A DNA stretch of 64,000 bases from Pedobacter antarcticus (GTDB taxonomy: Bacteria > Bacteroidota > Bacteroidia > Sphingobacteriales > Sphingobacteriaceae): NCBI RefSeq assembly GCF_900112985.1, contig NZ_FONS01000011.1, positions 1-64,000 on the forward strand. The letters are read 5' to 3'. The notes below the pieces were generated by a model, which worked only from the letters and a program-made list of their open reading frames with translations, was not told where the DNA came from and searched no databases. Below are positions 25,689-36,800 of this stretch, piece by piece (the first letter of the stretch is position 1; each line of letters starts with the position of its first letter). The position numbers were made by a program, and so were the translations under genes.

Positions 25689-27014
25689 TTAATCAGCTTT
25701 GCTCTTTGGCCTTGAACCACTAAATCTGCGGTTACCACCACCGCCTCCGCCACCAGAAGGTTTTCTGGCACCGCTCAGGTTAGGTTTATATTCTGATCTG
25801 TCTTGACGGCCACCTCTGGAAGGCTTGGCTTTTCCTTTCCCTTTTGCTGCTGCTGCTCCGGAGAGTAAAGCCTGCCAGCTCATGGCAAAAGGGTGATCTT
25901 CCTGTACAGGAATTTTAAGGGCAATTAGTTTTTCAATATCGTCCAGGTATTCTTTTTCTTCGCTATCGCAGAAAGAGAAGGAGATACCGCTGTTCCCGGC
26001 ACGACCTGTACGGCCGATACGGTGTACATAAGTTTCCGGTACATTTGGCAGTTCATAGTTGATTACGTGTGTAAGCTCATCTACATCGATACCTCTTGCT
26101 GCAATGTCGGTAGCGACAAGGATCCGGGTTGTTTTATCTTTGAAATTACTTAAAGCCCGTTGTCTGGCATTTTGAGACTTGTTACCGTGAATTGCTTCCG
26201 CTTTTACGCCAACTTTAATCAAATCTTTTACGATACGATCTGCACCATGTTTCGTCCGGGTAAAGACCAGTGCTGTTGCAATAGTCTTATCCTGCAAAAT
26301 GTGGATTAACAGATTTTTCTTGTCATTCTTCTCTACGAAGTAGATACTTTGCTCAATCTTTTCTGCAGTTGAGGATACCGGGGTAACTTCCACTTTTAAA
26401 GGATTGGTTAAAATGGTATCAGCCAGTTTCTGGATCTCAGGCGGCATAGTTGCCGAGAAGAATAAAGTTTGTCTTTTTGCAGGTAGTTTGGCAATCGTTT
26501 TCTTAACGTCATGGATAAAACCCATGTCCAGCATTCTATCTGCCTCATCAAGAACAAAGATTTCTACATCCTTAAGGTTAATAAAACCTTGTCCCATTAA
26601 ATCAAGTAAGCGACCTGGCGTTGCAATCAGGATGTCTACACCACGGTGTAAAGCATCTGTCTGTGCCTTTTGTCCGACTCCGCCAAAAATAACCAGGTGA
26701 CGAAGGGCAAGGTTTTTACCATAAGCTTTAAAGCTTTCTTCGATCTGGATGGCAAGTTCACGAGTAGGGGTTAATACCAGCGCACGGATAGGTCTTGGAC
26801 CTTTAGCATTCTGGTGTTCTTTGTTCAGCAACTGTAACATAGGAATCGCAAAAGCTGCGGTTTTTCCTGTACCGGTCTGAGCGCAACCCAGTAAATCTCT
26901 GCTCGTTAATATTGTAGGAATAGATTGTTCTTGTATAGGTGTTGGGTTAGTATAACCCTCTGTTTGCAGCGCTTTTAAAATAGGCTCAATCAGGTTTAAT
27001 TCTTCGAATAACAA
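25689..27014 (-). CDS. DEAD-box RNA helicase, RhlE-type
   Basis: 441 residues. The Q motif '[14 protein letters not shown]' (~20), Walker A '[13 protein letters not shown]', 'PTRELAIQ', 'TPGRLLDL', DEAD in '[13 protein letters not shown]', SAT in '[10 protein letters not shown]', and the C-terminal-domain motifs '[18 protein letters not shown]' and '[15 protein letters not shown]' are all intact. The C-terminal tail is glycine/arginine/lysine-rich ('[16 protein letters not shown]'), an RNA-binding feature typical of cold-adaptive RhlE/CsdA-like proteins. It unwinds RNA duplexes, for instance in ribosome assembly or decay. A promoter (27114-27140) gives a leader of about 90 nt. Confidence 0.93.
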   Translation of the reverse strand: MLFEELNLIEPILKALQTEGYTNPTPIQEQSIPTILTSRDLLGCAQTGTGKTAAFAIPMLQLLNKEHQNAKGPRPIRALVLTPTRELAIQIEESFKAYGKNLALRHLVIFGGVGQKAQTDALHRGVDILIATPGRLLDLMGQGFINLKDVEIFVLDEADRMLDMGFIHDVKKTIAKLPAKRQTLFFSATMPPEIQKLADTILTNPLKVEVTPVSSTAEKIEQSIYFVEKNDKKNLLIHILQDKTIATALVFTRTKHGADRIVKDLIKVGVKAEAIHGNKSQNARQRALSNFKDKTTRILVATDIAARGIDVDELTHVINYELPNVPETYVHRIGRTGRAGNSGISFSFCDSEEKEYLDDIEKLIALKIPVQEDHPFAMSWQALLSGAAAAKGKGKAKPSRGGRQDRSEYKPNLSGARKPSGGGGGGGNRRFSGSRPKSKAD

Positions 27015-27113
27015 TGTGTTTGTATTTTAATTTGTAAAATGATGTTGAAACGTTCATGGCCGGCTTGTTCGCAAAGGCCGAATAGATTGCTGTTTAAACA
27101 ATTACGTTCGTTG

Positions 27114-27140
27114 CAAATATACATATAAGTTATTTAACAA
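27114..27140 (-). promoter_or_regulatory. Promoter of DEAD-box helicase gene, Bacteroidota type
   Basis: On the reverse strand TTG (forward 27138-27140), a 16-nt spacer and TATATTTG (forward 27114-27121) match the -33/-7 consensus apart from a spacer one base short. The predicted start near 27107 implies a leader of about 93 nt before the helicase ATG. Confidence 0.68.
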
Positions 27141-27141
27141 T

Positions 27142-28494
27142 TTATTTTCTTTGGCTGCGTAAACGTCTCGCCCAGTAACCTATAAAATACAAGAGCATAA
27201 ATATTGCAAACACGAGCAGCCCGTTAAGGGCCGAAACCGGGTCATCCTGATAAATACTGAGGGCGACAAAAATGTAAAAAGAAATGAAAATGATGGGGAT
27301 AAACGGATACCACTTGAGTGTGAAAATACTGTCTTTATCCAGATGAGCCGTCGATTTACGAAGATAGAATAGGGTTGCCGCGGAGCTGGCAGTACCGATA
27401 CAATCCAGTATAATCGTATAATTTAACAGGGTATCGAATGTTTTGCCGTAGAATAAAATAATCAGGACTAATGCGGTAAAAGCTGTAAGGCTGAAAACCA
27501 TAACGCCTGTTTTCTTGTGCTGCCAGGCGAATGCAGCAGGGAGTGCTTTCTCTTCGCCCATTGCAAATAGTGCTCTGGGATTACTCAGCAAATTGACATT
27601 GACATAACCCAGAACGGACAGGAAGATTAATCCGGATAACAAGGTATAACCGACCGGGCCAAAAATTTTACCGGCCAGGATTGCAGCAATACTGTCTGCA
27701 GTTTTGAGTTCTTCGAACCCAATAACTTGTACATAAGCATAATTAATAAGCATATAAAGGGCAATGACGATCAGAATGCCAAACCTGATACCCTTTGGTA
27801 AGATTTTTTTAGGCTCCCTGACTTCACCGCCCAGATTTATAGTTTGTGTATAGCCGCCGAAAGAAAAAGATACCGCAACCAGGCAAAGTCCCAGTGCCTT
27901 ACCATAATCTGCCCAGCCTGGTGCTTCGCCGGAAACGGATTTGAAAACAGGTGGAATACCTGAATTGGTGCTGCCGGTAAATAAAGCACAGATGAGCATA
28001 AGAATCAGCACAATCTTAATGATACTTAGAATATTCTGAATCTTCGAACTTGTCTTTAATCCCAACAGGTTTATACCATAAAAAATCAGGACAGTAATAC
28101 CGGCAATGAGCAACCGGTAGGTGTCAGTGGGAACATCGGCTGGAAGGATAACACTGCTCAGGTACTCTGAACCGATTAGGGTTACTCCGGCAATAAATGC
28201 AGCATTGGTAACGATGATGATACCATTCATTGCAAATGCAATAGAAGGATGATAACAGGCCGAAAAAATCTTATAGTAACCGCCGTTAACAGGAAACCTT
28301 GAACCGATTTCTGCATAGATCAGTGCACCGCAGTAGGCAACAAGTCCACCGATTAACCAGGCCAGGAAAAACAGGGAAGGTATCTGAGCCTTAACGGCTA
28401 CGTTAACCGGAGTGCGGAAAATTCCCATTCCGATGACCAGGCTGACCACGATCATGGAAAGATCAAAAAGGCTGAGTTGTTTTTTTTGGAGCAT
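27142..28494 (-). CDS. APC-superfamily amino-acid permease
   Basis: 450 residues with about 12 membrane segments. The opening 'LSLFDLSMIVVSLVIGMGIFRTPVNVA' holds the G-x-G-I-F motif of the first discontinuous helix of APC transporters. A 'SFSFGGYTQTINLGGEVREPKKILPKGI' stretch is the helix-6 and loop consensus of the L-type/LAT or APA subgroups. It exchanges or imports amino acids or polyamines in the inner membrane. The substrate cannot be told from sequence alone. Upstream of parE, and divergent from it, it shares a 108-nt intergenic region (28495-28602). It ends 127 nt before the helicase gene on the same strand, so they are separately transcribed. Confidence 0.85.
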   Translation of the reverse strand: MLQKKQLSLFDLSMIVVSLVIGMGIFRTPVNVAVKAQIPSLFFLAWLIGGLVAYCGALIYAEIGSRFPVNGGYYKIFSACYHPSIAFAMNGIIIVTNAAFIAGVTLIGSEYLSSVILPADVPTDTYRLLIAGITVLIFYGINLLGLKTSSKIQNILSIIKIVLILMLICALFTGSTNSGIPPVFKSVSGEAPGWADYGKALGLCLVAVSFSFGGYTQTINLGGEVREPKKILPKGIRFGILIVIALYMLINYAYVQVIGFEELKTADSIAAILAGKIFGPVGYTLLSGLIFLSVLGYVNVNLLSNPRALFAMGEEKALPAAFAWQHKKTGVMVFSLTAFTALVLIILFYGKTFDTLLNYTIILDCIGTASSAATLFYLRKSTAHLDKDSIFTLKWYPFIPIIFISFYIFVALSIYQDDPVSALNGLLVFAIFMLLYFIGYWARRLRSQRK

Positions 28495-28602
28495 CTACTT
28501 AATTGAGTTGAAGCTGAAGGTAATGCTAATTGTTTATTTGTTGAAACTTCGTCAACTAATTGTGTGGATGAATGATTAAATTTGCATTTATACGTAAAGA
28601 TT

Positions 28603-30513
28603 ATGGCTGAACCAATTTATAACGATGACAGTATACGGTCACTGGACTGGAAAGAACACATCAGGCTACGCCCCGGTATGTATATCGGTAAGCTTGGTGA
28701 TGGATCTGCCCAGGATGACGGGATCTATGTCCTGCTGAAGGAAATCATGGATAACTCTATCGATGAGTTCGTGATGGGTTCGGGACGCACCATAGATATT
28801 ACTGTTTCTGATGCTAAAGTGAATGTCCGGGATTACGGTCGTGGTATTCCATTAGGTAAAGTGATCGACTGCGTATCTAAAATTAATACCGGTGGTAAAT
28901 ACGACAGTAACGCTTTTCAAAAATCTGTTGGATTAAATGGGGTAGGTACAAAAGCTGTAAACGCATTGTCCACAAATTTTGTCGTACAGTCCTACCGTGA
29001 TGGAAAAACTAAAAAAGTTGAGTTTTCGAAAGGGGAGATCACCGTTGACCATCCTATTATAGATACTACGCAGCGTAATGGTACCGCAATTACTTTTTAT
29101 CCGGATGAAAGTATTTTCAGGAATTACCATTATATCCCGGATTTTGTAGAAAGCATGATCTGGAATTATGTTTTTTTGAACACCGGACTTACAGTTAATT
29201 TTAACGGACAGAAGTATTTTTCTGAACGTGGTCTGTATGATCTGCTTCATAAAGTTGCCGATGTAGAAAATATCCGCTATCCTATAATTCACTTACTGGG
29301 CAGTGATATCGAAATTGCGATGACTCACGGTCAGCAATACGGTGAGGATTATCACTCTTTTGTTAACGGGCAGCATACCACACAGGGCGGTACACATCAG
29401 GCAGCATTTCGTGAAGCTGTAGTGAAAACAATCCGTGAATTTTATAAAAAAGAATATGAAGCTTCTGACATCAGAGCTTCTATAATAGCGGCAATTTCTG
29501 TCCGGGTACAGGAACCTGTCTTTGAATCACAGACGAAAACTAAACTGGGTTCTCAGAATATGGGACCCGAAGGGCCATCTGTCAGAACTTTCATCAATGA
29601 TTTCGTTAAAAAGGAACTGGATGATTACCTGCACAAACATCAGGATGTAGCTGAAGCCTTACTGAAAAGGATCCTGCAGTCTGAAAGGGAAAGAAAAGAT
29701 ATCGCGGGTATAAAAAAACTGGCCAACGACCGCGCAAAAAAGGCATCATTGCATAACAAGAAATTAAGAGATTGCAAGGTTCACTTTAACACTACACATG
29801 ACAAGCGGTACGAGACTACGCTGTTTATTACAGAGGGAGATTCTGCATCAGGATCTATTACCAAATCGAGAGATGTGGACTGTCAGGCAGTTTTTAGTCT
29901 GAAAGGTAAGCCTCTGAACTGTTATGAACTGACCAAAAAGGTCGTTTATGAAAATGAAGAATTCAACTTACTGCAGCATGCTTTAAATATCGAAGACGGA
30001 CTGGATGGGCTGCATTATAACAATATCGTAATTGCTACCGATGCAGATGTCGACGGTATGCACATCCGTTTACTGATGATGACTTTCTTCCTTCAATTTT
30101 TCCCTGACCTGGTTCGTGCCGGACATGTATATATTCTGCAGACACCGCTTTTCAGGGTTAGAAATAAGAAAGAGACCATTTATTGTTATAGCGATGAAGA
30201 ACGCAGAAAAGCGATCGATAAATTAGGCAGCAGACCTGAAATTACCAGGTTTAAAGGTTTAGGTGAAATTTCTCCTGATGAATTTGGCTTGTTTATCGGT
30301 AAGGATATCAGGCTTGACCCGGTAATTCTGAAAGATCAGACAATTAAAAACCTGCTCGAATACTATATGGGTAAAAATACACCCGACAGGCAACAACATA
30401 TTATCCGTAATCTGAGAATCGAAAAAGATACAATCGAAGAATTAGTTTCGGCCGATGCAGAGGCTGCAATAGCGGCTGTCACTGAAGATATTGTTAATGC
30501 AGAACCGGCTTAA
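28603..30513 (+). CDS. parE: DNA topoisomerase IV subunit B (ParE)
   Basis: 636 residues from the ATG at 28603 ([20 protein letters not shown]); an in-frame TTG at 28582 is less likely. GHKL ATPase motifs are visible: '[14 protein letters not shown]' (catalytic Glu and Mg-binding Asn), '[12 protein letters not shown]' and '[14 protein letters not shown]'. The TOPRIM domain has [11 protein letters not shown] near residue 408 and '[15 protein letters not shown]' with the DxD pair. Together with parC at 39746 it decatenates daughter chromosomes. The protein is shorter than GyrB, and the partner ParC in the window supports ParE over GyrB. Its stop overlaps the end of the convergent yihY gene by 4 nt. 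Confidence 0.9.
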   Translation: MAEPIYNDDSIRSLDWKEHIRLRPGMYIGKLGDGSAQDDGIYVLLKEIMDNSIDEFVMGSGRTIDITVSDAKVNVRDYGRGIPLGKVIDCVSKINTGGKYDSNAFQKSVGLNGVGTKAVNALSTNFVVQSYRDGKTKKVEFSKGEITVDHPIIDTTQRNGTAITFYPDESIFRNYHYIPDFVESMIWNYVFLNTGLTVNFNGQKYFSERGLYDLLHKVADVENIRYPIIHLLGSDIEIAMTHGQQYGEDYHSFVNGQHTTQGGTHQAAFREAVVKTIREFYKKEYEASDIRASIIAAISVRVQEPVFESQTKTKLGSQNMGPEGPSVRTFINDFVKKELDDYLHKHQDVAEALLKRILQSERERKDIAGIKKLANDRAKKASLHNKKLRDCKVHFNTTHDKRYETTLFITEGDSASGSITKSRDVDCQAVFSLKGKPLNCYELTKKVVYENEEFNLLQHALNIEDGLDGLHYNNIVIATDADVDGMHIRLLMMTFFLQFFPDLVRAGHVYILQTPLFRVRNKKETIYCYSDEERRKAIDKLGSRPEITRFKGLGEISPDEFGLFIGKDIRLDPVILKDQTIKNLLEYYMGKNTPDRQQHIIRNLRIEKDTIEELVSADAEAAIAAVTEDIVNAEPA

Positions 30514-31523
30514 TCCGGTTCTGTTCTTGTTTCGTTTGGATGCTTTGGAGGTAAAACGTCAACTTTCTCTTCCACGACTGTAATCTGGGTATGTACCGCA
30601 TACTTGCTCGGCTTAATACCTTTATCATATTTTTCGGCATAGGCTTGTGTGAATTCTGCCCCGAAATAAAGAATTATTGCTGTATAATAAATCCACAGTA
30701 AAATAACGATGATCGAACTTGCCGCCCCGAAAGCAGAACCCGGATTACCTTTCTCTATGTAAATACCAATTCCATATTTACCGAGTCCGAATAAAAATGC
30801 AGTAAACAAGGCGCCTATGATCGCCGATTTCCACCTGATAATCACATCAGGCAATACTTTGAATATGATGGTAAATACCGCGGTAACAGCGGCAATAGTG
30901 ATGACATTATTCAGGATGTATATAATCAATGTTGTGGTGTCATTAGCGACCGGAATCGCTTCTCCGATACCTGTGCGTTGAAGCAGCTCACCGAGTCTTG
31001 ATCCCAGACTAAGCACAATACTGTTAATCACCAGAGACACCAGCAGCAGAAAACCCATCGACACAATCAGTGAAAAGGAAAGCAGCCGGTTGGTAATCAT
31101 TTTTAACCATCCTTTTTTAGGAATTGCTTTAACTTTCCAGATCAGGTTAATACTATCCTGAATCTCCACAAAAATCGCTGTAGACCCAACTACAAGTGTT
31201 ACAATTCCAATGATGAGTCCCATTGTAGATTTACCGGTCACGTTTGCATTTGCTACGAAACCCTGTAGCTGACTGGTTGCTTCAGCACCTACCATTTCAG
31301 TGATCTGATCGAATAGTTCAGTCCCCGGATCCAATTTGTCGCTGAAAAAAATACTGGCTGCTGAAATAATAATAATAATCAGCGGTGTTAGCGAAAAAAT
31401 GGTGTAGTAGGCCAGTGAGGCACTTAATTTGGTAACTCTATCCTCGATGAACCCTTGTCCTGCCGCTACAAATAAATGATAAAGGGCAATGAAAAATTTC
31501 TTGATCTTGTCTATAATCTTCAT
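30510..31523 (-). CDS. YihY/BrkB-family inner-membrane protein
   Basis: 337 residues with six or so hydrophobic segments. '[30 protein letters not shown]' near residue 25 is the YihY/virulence-factor BrkB family start (Ala-x-x-Tyr-x-x-x-Phe-Ser-Leu-x-Pro), and the closing '[33 protein letters not shown]' is the family end. The family was once annotated as ribonuclease BN, but that assignment has been withdrawn; the role is unknown. It is the last gene of the reverse operon tamB-tamL-yihY, 8 nt after tamL, and overlaps parE's end by 4 nt. Confidence 0.86.
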   Translation of the reverse strand: MKIIDKIKKFFIALYHLFVAAGQGFIEDRVTKLSASLAYYTIFSLTPLIIIIISAASIFFSDKLDPGTELFDQITEMVGAEATSQLQGFVANANVTGKSTMGLIIGIVTLVVGSTAIFVEIQDSINLIWKVKAIPKKGWLKMITNRLLSFSLIVSMGFLLLVSLVINSIVLSLGSRLGELLQRTGIGEAIPVANDTTTLIIYILNNVITIAAVTAVFTIIFKVLPDVIIRWKSAIIGALFTAFLFGLGKYGIGIYIEKGNPGSAFGAASSIIVILLWIYYTAIILYFGAEFTQAYAEKYDKGIKPSKYAVHTQITVVEEKVDVLPPKHPNETRTEPD

Positions 31524-31531
31524 TCGTCAGC

Positions 31532-33862
31532 TTAAAATGGATACCCTATACCTATATTATAAATTAAATTATCTTTTCTCCATGCTTTGCTGCCAAAGTC
31601 GACCTGGTCAAACACCCATCTTTCTCCTGGTGGCAGGTAAGGTTTACGGATTGGAAAGGCAACATCGAGCCTGATTACAAAGATCGTCGCATCCACACGC
31701 AGACCAGCTCCTGTACTAATAGCCATTTCACTCAGTGCGTCTTTGAATTTAAAACCAGAACCAGGTCGTCCTTCATCTACGCGCCCGGTCACCGGATCAA
31801 CTCCGCCTTTATCTTCTTTTCTTAACCAGATATTACCAGCATCTGCAAACAATGCACCATAAAGAACGCTTACCAATTTAAATCGAAGTTCGGTGTTCAG
31901 CATTGCTTTAACGTCACCGCTCTGATCTGCAAAGATGGCTGTCTGCGGAGAACGGTAGGTTCCCGGACCTAATGACCTTGCTGCAAAACCCCTGATATCA
32001 TTTGTACCACCAGCAAAGAACTGCTTAACAAACGGCATGGAACTACTATTTCCATAGGCATAACCATATCCCAGATTAAGTCTGTTTGCCCAGATCAGGT
32101 TTCTTGTGATCTTATAATAATCTCTGAAGTCGGCTTCAAATCTGATAAACTGTGTGAGCGGAACATTTAAAATAGTTTTCTGTCCAAATTCATTTTTCGG
32201 GACGAAAAGACCCCAGACATTACCGCCTGCCTGAATATTACCGTTGAAATAGATATTATTCCTTCGGTTATCTTCCATCTGATTCGTGTAAGCAAAGTTA
32301 TAACTGCTTCCGATTATAAACTGGCGTTCCAGCGTGCTCCTCATTCCTGGTATGGCATATAAGCTATCCTGCTTGAGCGAATCTCTGGTTACTGTCGGAC
32401 GGACAAACGTAATAGAGATTGGATTGAAGGTATGCTCTTTATACTGGTTCTCTTTCCATACATAACCATATTCGCCTTTGAAGGAGTTCAGGTTGTAAAG
32501 TGATCCACGGCTCAATAATTCATAGGAAAGTGAGGCGACTGTTTTAGGAATAAATGCAGTTGTACTTTTCGGTTTATAAAATGGTACAATAAATCTCGGA
32601 AAGGTCAGTTTGGCCTGTCCTGAAAGCGAGTACGAATTTAATCCCCTGGACTGTCCGCTAACCTGTGTTTCAAATCCTCCGCTGACACTAAGGTCCAGTT
32701 GTTCTGCACCGCGGAACAGGTTTCTGGTAGTCTGTGTGACTTTAACTTCAGATCCGACAAAGTTATTCGACTTACTTGTTCCTGTAACGGAAAAGGTTAG
32801 TGAATTCTTTTTCAGAGGGGTCAGATAGATATTCAGATCAAGTTGATTATTTTTAAAACTATCCAGCGGTATAAATTCTGCTTTCACTGCCTGGAATGCC
32901 CCGATATTGACCATCCGGTTTAAACTCTGGTTATGATCCTTTCTGTTATAGGTTTCACCTCTTTGAAAGAAGACCAGCCTGTCAAATAATCTTGGTTTAA
33001 AAGTATTCCTGTCGTCGTAGATTTCAAAGTCATTATAAACCTCAGGTGTAAGTTTTCTTAATGCACTGTCGCGGCGGAGTGAATACCTTGGATAAATTCT
33101 GATATGGTTAATCGTATAAGGTTTTAAACCGGCGTCCGGCGCAATATCTTTCACCCTGATATTTACATTAACCAGGTTATTGCCAATAGTACTATCTACC
33201 TGTAAAATCAGATAGTCAGGGCTGAAATAAAAGTATCCGCTTTCTTTAAGGTCATTGTCTATCCTGATCCGCTCATTTTTAAAAACGTCCAGATCGTAAT
33301 AATCTCCCTTTTTAATTAAGGTTTTTTGCTTAAACTTATTAACTACGTTAGCCAGATTACCGGAGTCCTTTGGAAAGTTTACCGCATTAATTTTATACCT
33401 GTTACCCGTTTGAGCAGTATAAATTGCTTTGCCAGTTTTGCCTTTCACTAATGTGTCTCCGGTTACGACAGATTGCAGGTATCCCTGACTGAGGAGATAA
33501 CTGGTCAGCACGGCATTATTATAGCTCAATTTTACTTCACTCAGTAATACAGGAGGTTCACCCACTTTCGTTCTCAGCCAGTGGCGGATACCTTTAGGTT
33601 TCTTAGGCTCCCCGGCGAGATTATAAATGTAAAGTTTAGGACGCAGGCCCAGAATGGATTTATTCGGTCTGGGTCTTGTTTTGCTCTCCAATGTCCCTTT
33701 GACATTTTTTTCATCGTCAATTTTCCCTGTGGTATCCGGATTTATCTTCACCTGAGCTCCGGTATATAAGATCTGACCTGGCTTTAAATACTTCGTATTA
33801 CTGCAGGCTGCCACTACCAGACAGGTCAGGATCAATAGGCTCGGTTTCAATAGGTGTTTCAT
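31532..33862 (-). CDS. tamL: TamA-like outer-membrane lipoprotein (TamL)
   Basis: 776 residues. The N-terminus MKHLLKPSLLILTCLVVAAC carries a lipobox ending at Cys20, so the protein is probably lipidated, as in the Bacteroidota TamL variant of TamA. Beta-rich POTRA repeats occupy roughly residues 40-330 ('INHIRIYPRYSLRRDSALRKLTPEVYND'), and an Omp85 barrel occupies ~390-776, with 'FAGGTNDIRGFAARSLGPGTYR' as the R-G-F/L loop motif. It works with TamB to assemble or transport outer-membrane components. It lies 18 nt after tamB and 8 nt before yihY, so one operon is likely. Unlike classical TamA it starts with a lipid anchor. Confidence 0.88.
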   Translation of the reverse strand: MKHLLKPSLLILTCLVVAACSNTKYLKPGQILYTGAQVKINPDTTGKIDDEKNVKGTLESKTRPRPNKSILGLRPKLYIYNLAGEPKKPKGIRHWLRTKVGEPPVLLSEVKLSYNNAVLTSYLLSQGYLQSVVTGDTLVKGKTGKAIYTAQTGNRYKINAVNFPKDSGNLANVVNKFKQKTLIKKGDYYDLDVFKNERIRIDNDLKESGYFYFSPDYLILQVDSTIGNNLVNVNIRVKDIAPDAGLKPYTINHIRIYPRYSLRRDSALRKLTPEVYNDFEIYDDRNTFKPRLFDRLVFFQRGETYNRKDHNQSLNRMVNIGAFQAVKAEFIPLDSFKNNQLDLNIYLTPLKKNSLTFSVTGTSKSNNFVGSEVKVTQTTRNLFRGAEQLDLSVSGGFETQVSGQSRGLNSYSLSGQAKLTFPRFIVPFYKPKSTTAFIPKTVASLSYELLSRGSLYNLNSFKGEYGYVWKENQYKEHTFNPISITFVRPTVTRDSLKQDSLYAIPGMRSTLERQFIIGSSYNFAYTNQMEDNRRNNIYFNGNIQAGGNVWGLFVPKNEFGQKTILNVPLTQFIRFEADFRDYYKITRNLIWANRLNLGYGYAYGNSSSMPFVKQFFAGGTNDIRGFAARSLGPGTYRSPQTAIFADQSGDVKAMLNTELRFKLVSVLYGALFADAGNIWLRKEDKGGVDPVTGRVDEGRPGSGFKFKDALSEMAISTGAGLRVDATIFVIRLDVAFPIRKPYLPPGERWVFDQVDFGSKAWRKDNLIYNIGIGYPF

Positions 33863-33880
33863 CGTATAGTATTCAGTATA

Positions 33881-36800
33881 TTATTTTAATTGCCTTTTAT
33901 TCTCATCAGCTGAACGGAATTCAACTACTTCTTTTTCGTTCTGCTTCTGTTCCTGTTTCGCTCTGCGCCTGATTCTTCTTTGCTGGAAAATCTCTCTGAA
34001 CTTGTTATAGTCTACTACCAATGCGAAACCTAATCCTGTTTCAATAATCTGCCCCTCAATTACGCCCTCGTTTTGGTTTCTTCTGTAAGCTCGAAGCCTG
34101 TATCTGCCATCTGCAGACAGTGCATACTCCACATTTACATTTCCTGCAATATTGGTTGAGTTCTGACCTGGTGTAGATGGTCCCTCCAGACCAAAGGTGC
34201 TACCTACGGTGACAGTCAGCCTGTCGTTGAGTAGTTTTTTAGATAGTCCGACTTCCAGATCCGTTTTTTGTTCGAGTGATCCTGAAGAGTAGTCTTCTGA
34301 AGAGTTTACGCCGAAATTGATATCGACTCCCTGAATAAGATCCGATGCCAGGTTATTCAGTTGTTCGGTAAGCAATTTGCTCACACTGGAACGGGCAAGG
34401 GTAGAAACTCCACCACCACCACCGGCAAGACTTTCAAATGGATTATCTGCAATAAACCGGTTCAGTGCAAGCAGCGCGAAGACTTGTTTATTCAACTCGC
34501 TCTCGTCATTATTAACAATCATCAGCTTGGTATAAACATCTCCGCCCAGCGCGTTCCTTTCATTTTCAGGCAGGTCTAATCTGAAAGAGATGCTTGGTTT
34601 TAACAATTCATCTTTCATCATCAGGTATACCTGGAATGGTAATTTTGTTTTCGCCTGTATATTAGTCGGATCATTTAAAAGGTCAATCGGCGCAGCATTT
34701 ACTTCGTATAAAGCGGTCAGATTTACATTTGCAGACGTAGGTTCGCCTGTCCAAACAATTGTACTCCCTTTAACCAATTTGAATTCTTTTTTACCCATTG
34801 GTCCAACAGATAGGTTATAAGATCCGTCGGTAACCTCGTAACGTCCGGTCAAACTTGTCTTTCCGCTCGCATCCATTGTAGCAGTCAAATTGGCTTCTCC
34901 TCTGACCTGCAGCGCATCACCATTTTCAGGGTCTACCACAACATTTAGTACTGCCTCGGGATCAATAGAAATATCTGCACTCAGGTTAATGCCCTTGATA
35001 GGTGCTTTACTAATACTGTCAGTTTGCAACGCCTTCTGTCCATTATACGGTGCCGCATCTGCATCAATAAACTGTACAATTCCTTCCTGAGATATAACCG
35101 AAGGATCATCTGGTGGCATAGCAAAATAGAACTTTGTGCCTTTTTCCACTTTAATGTTCATATCCACATCCGGCTGATTCAAATCGCCGCGTACTTTAAT
35201 TGTACTGGTAAGGAAAACTGTTCCGTAAATCATTTCATTATCTGCCGCGGTAGAATTGAGCGCCCTGAAATTATTGGTACGGATATCCATGTTGAATTTA
35301 TAATCCTTAAAATCGGTTGTCAGAATGCCACCATTAATCGTTGCCCTTCTGTTGAGCGAGTCAATAATTGTGAAATTATTAAACTTGATTCCTTCATTGT
35401 CGAAACTGATTGTTTCATTCGGCATTCTGAAATAAGAGTTTACATAAGTCGCTGTAAACGCAGCCTGATTAAATTTCAGATCTCCGAGTACTTTTGGTGC
35501 GCTGGTAGATCCTTTAATATCAAATTGCCCGGTTATGGTACCAGATCCGTTTTTGATCTGTCCCATTGACAAGCTCTCCAATGCTTTCAAATCTATTTTG
35601 TCAACATTGAGGGAGAAGTCCAGGGCATTTTCGCTTTTAGTATAATAAAAGCCGTTCAGCCTTAGCTCATGGACACCACTCAGCGCTATATTGGTTTCAA
35701 AGGCATCTGCGGTATTGTTGTTAACAGCGATTCGAAGTGTCCCCAGCTGATCTTTTTGGTAACGTAACTGGTCAATGGTAAGATTGGCTTCGAATTTAGG
35801 TGTCTCCATCAGATCTTTAACATCAACAGTACCGTTGATTGAACCTCCTGCAAGAGAACTGTCCTGATCTGCGAATTTGGTAAGTGTTTCAATTCTGAAA
35901 TCTTTAAATTCTACTTTCAACGGTGAGTTAGGCGTAGCGTTCAGACTATTTATACTCAACAGCTGTGTGCCTTTGCTTAAGTTGAACTGATTGGCAAGGA
36001 TGCCTGCCTGACCAAACTGAATAAAGTTTTCAGGAGATATTGCCCACTTTTCATAATCCAGCAGCAATTTCTGCGGGTCAAGGCTAAATTGAAAATTCTT
36101 ATCAATGGATTTAAATATACCACCCAATACGTACTTATCTCTACGCTTACTGTCTCTCAGATAGATATTTAGTCCGAGTTGGTTTTGTGCTGCCTGTCCG
36201 CTGATCTCACTGTTGTATAGTGCAATGGAAGGGCTTTGGAAGCTTTTGATCAATAGTTTATAATTCAGCTGCTGATTAACATTGTCAATATTCAGCTGAG
36301 TGGAATCAACTTTGTAATCTCCGTAAACAACTCTTGGAACCCATGCATTCATAACCAGACTGTCTTTCTGTGTATCTAGTAGCCCGGACATGCGGGATGG
36401 AGAGAAGGTAGTTAGTTCAGGTACGAATTTTTTAAGGAAATCCGGATTAAATATCTGTACATTAAATCTGAAGCGCTGATCTGGTATCTTAGTTACCGTC
36501 CCAAATGCATAGTATTTATTGATCTGGTTAATGACTGCTGCTCCAAGGTTAGTCAACTGGTATTTTCCATCTACTCTCGCATTTAATAACTCAGATTTTA
36601 AGCTAAGCAGGTTATGGTCTGCAGTAGCTTCGGAATGAATGTCTACGGTGTCAATGTTAAATGACTGGCCTTCTTTGACAACCTGAAGACTTCTGATACT
36701 GACATCGCCGTTCAGATAGTCTGGATCGGCGGTAGCAATATCCGCTTTAACCAACCCGGCCAGCTTCAGTTCTGTCGGGCTGAAATTTAGTTTCTGAAGA

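Noticed and set aside
28560..28584. Complete -33/-7 promoter for parE
   Set aside because: TAAATTTG at 28577-28584 fits the -7 box, but the only TTG upstream (28560-28562) is 14 nt away, too close; I do not list it as a complete promoter.
35024..35569. Forward frame of 181 codons inside tamB
   Set aside because: The opposite-strand tamB frame is continuous and recognisable; this frame has no domain features.
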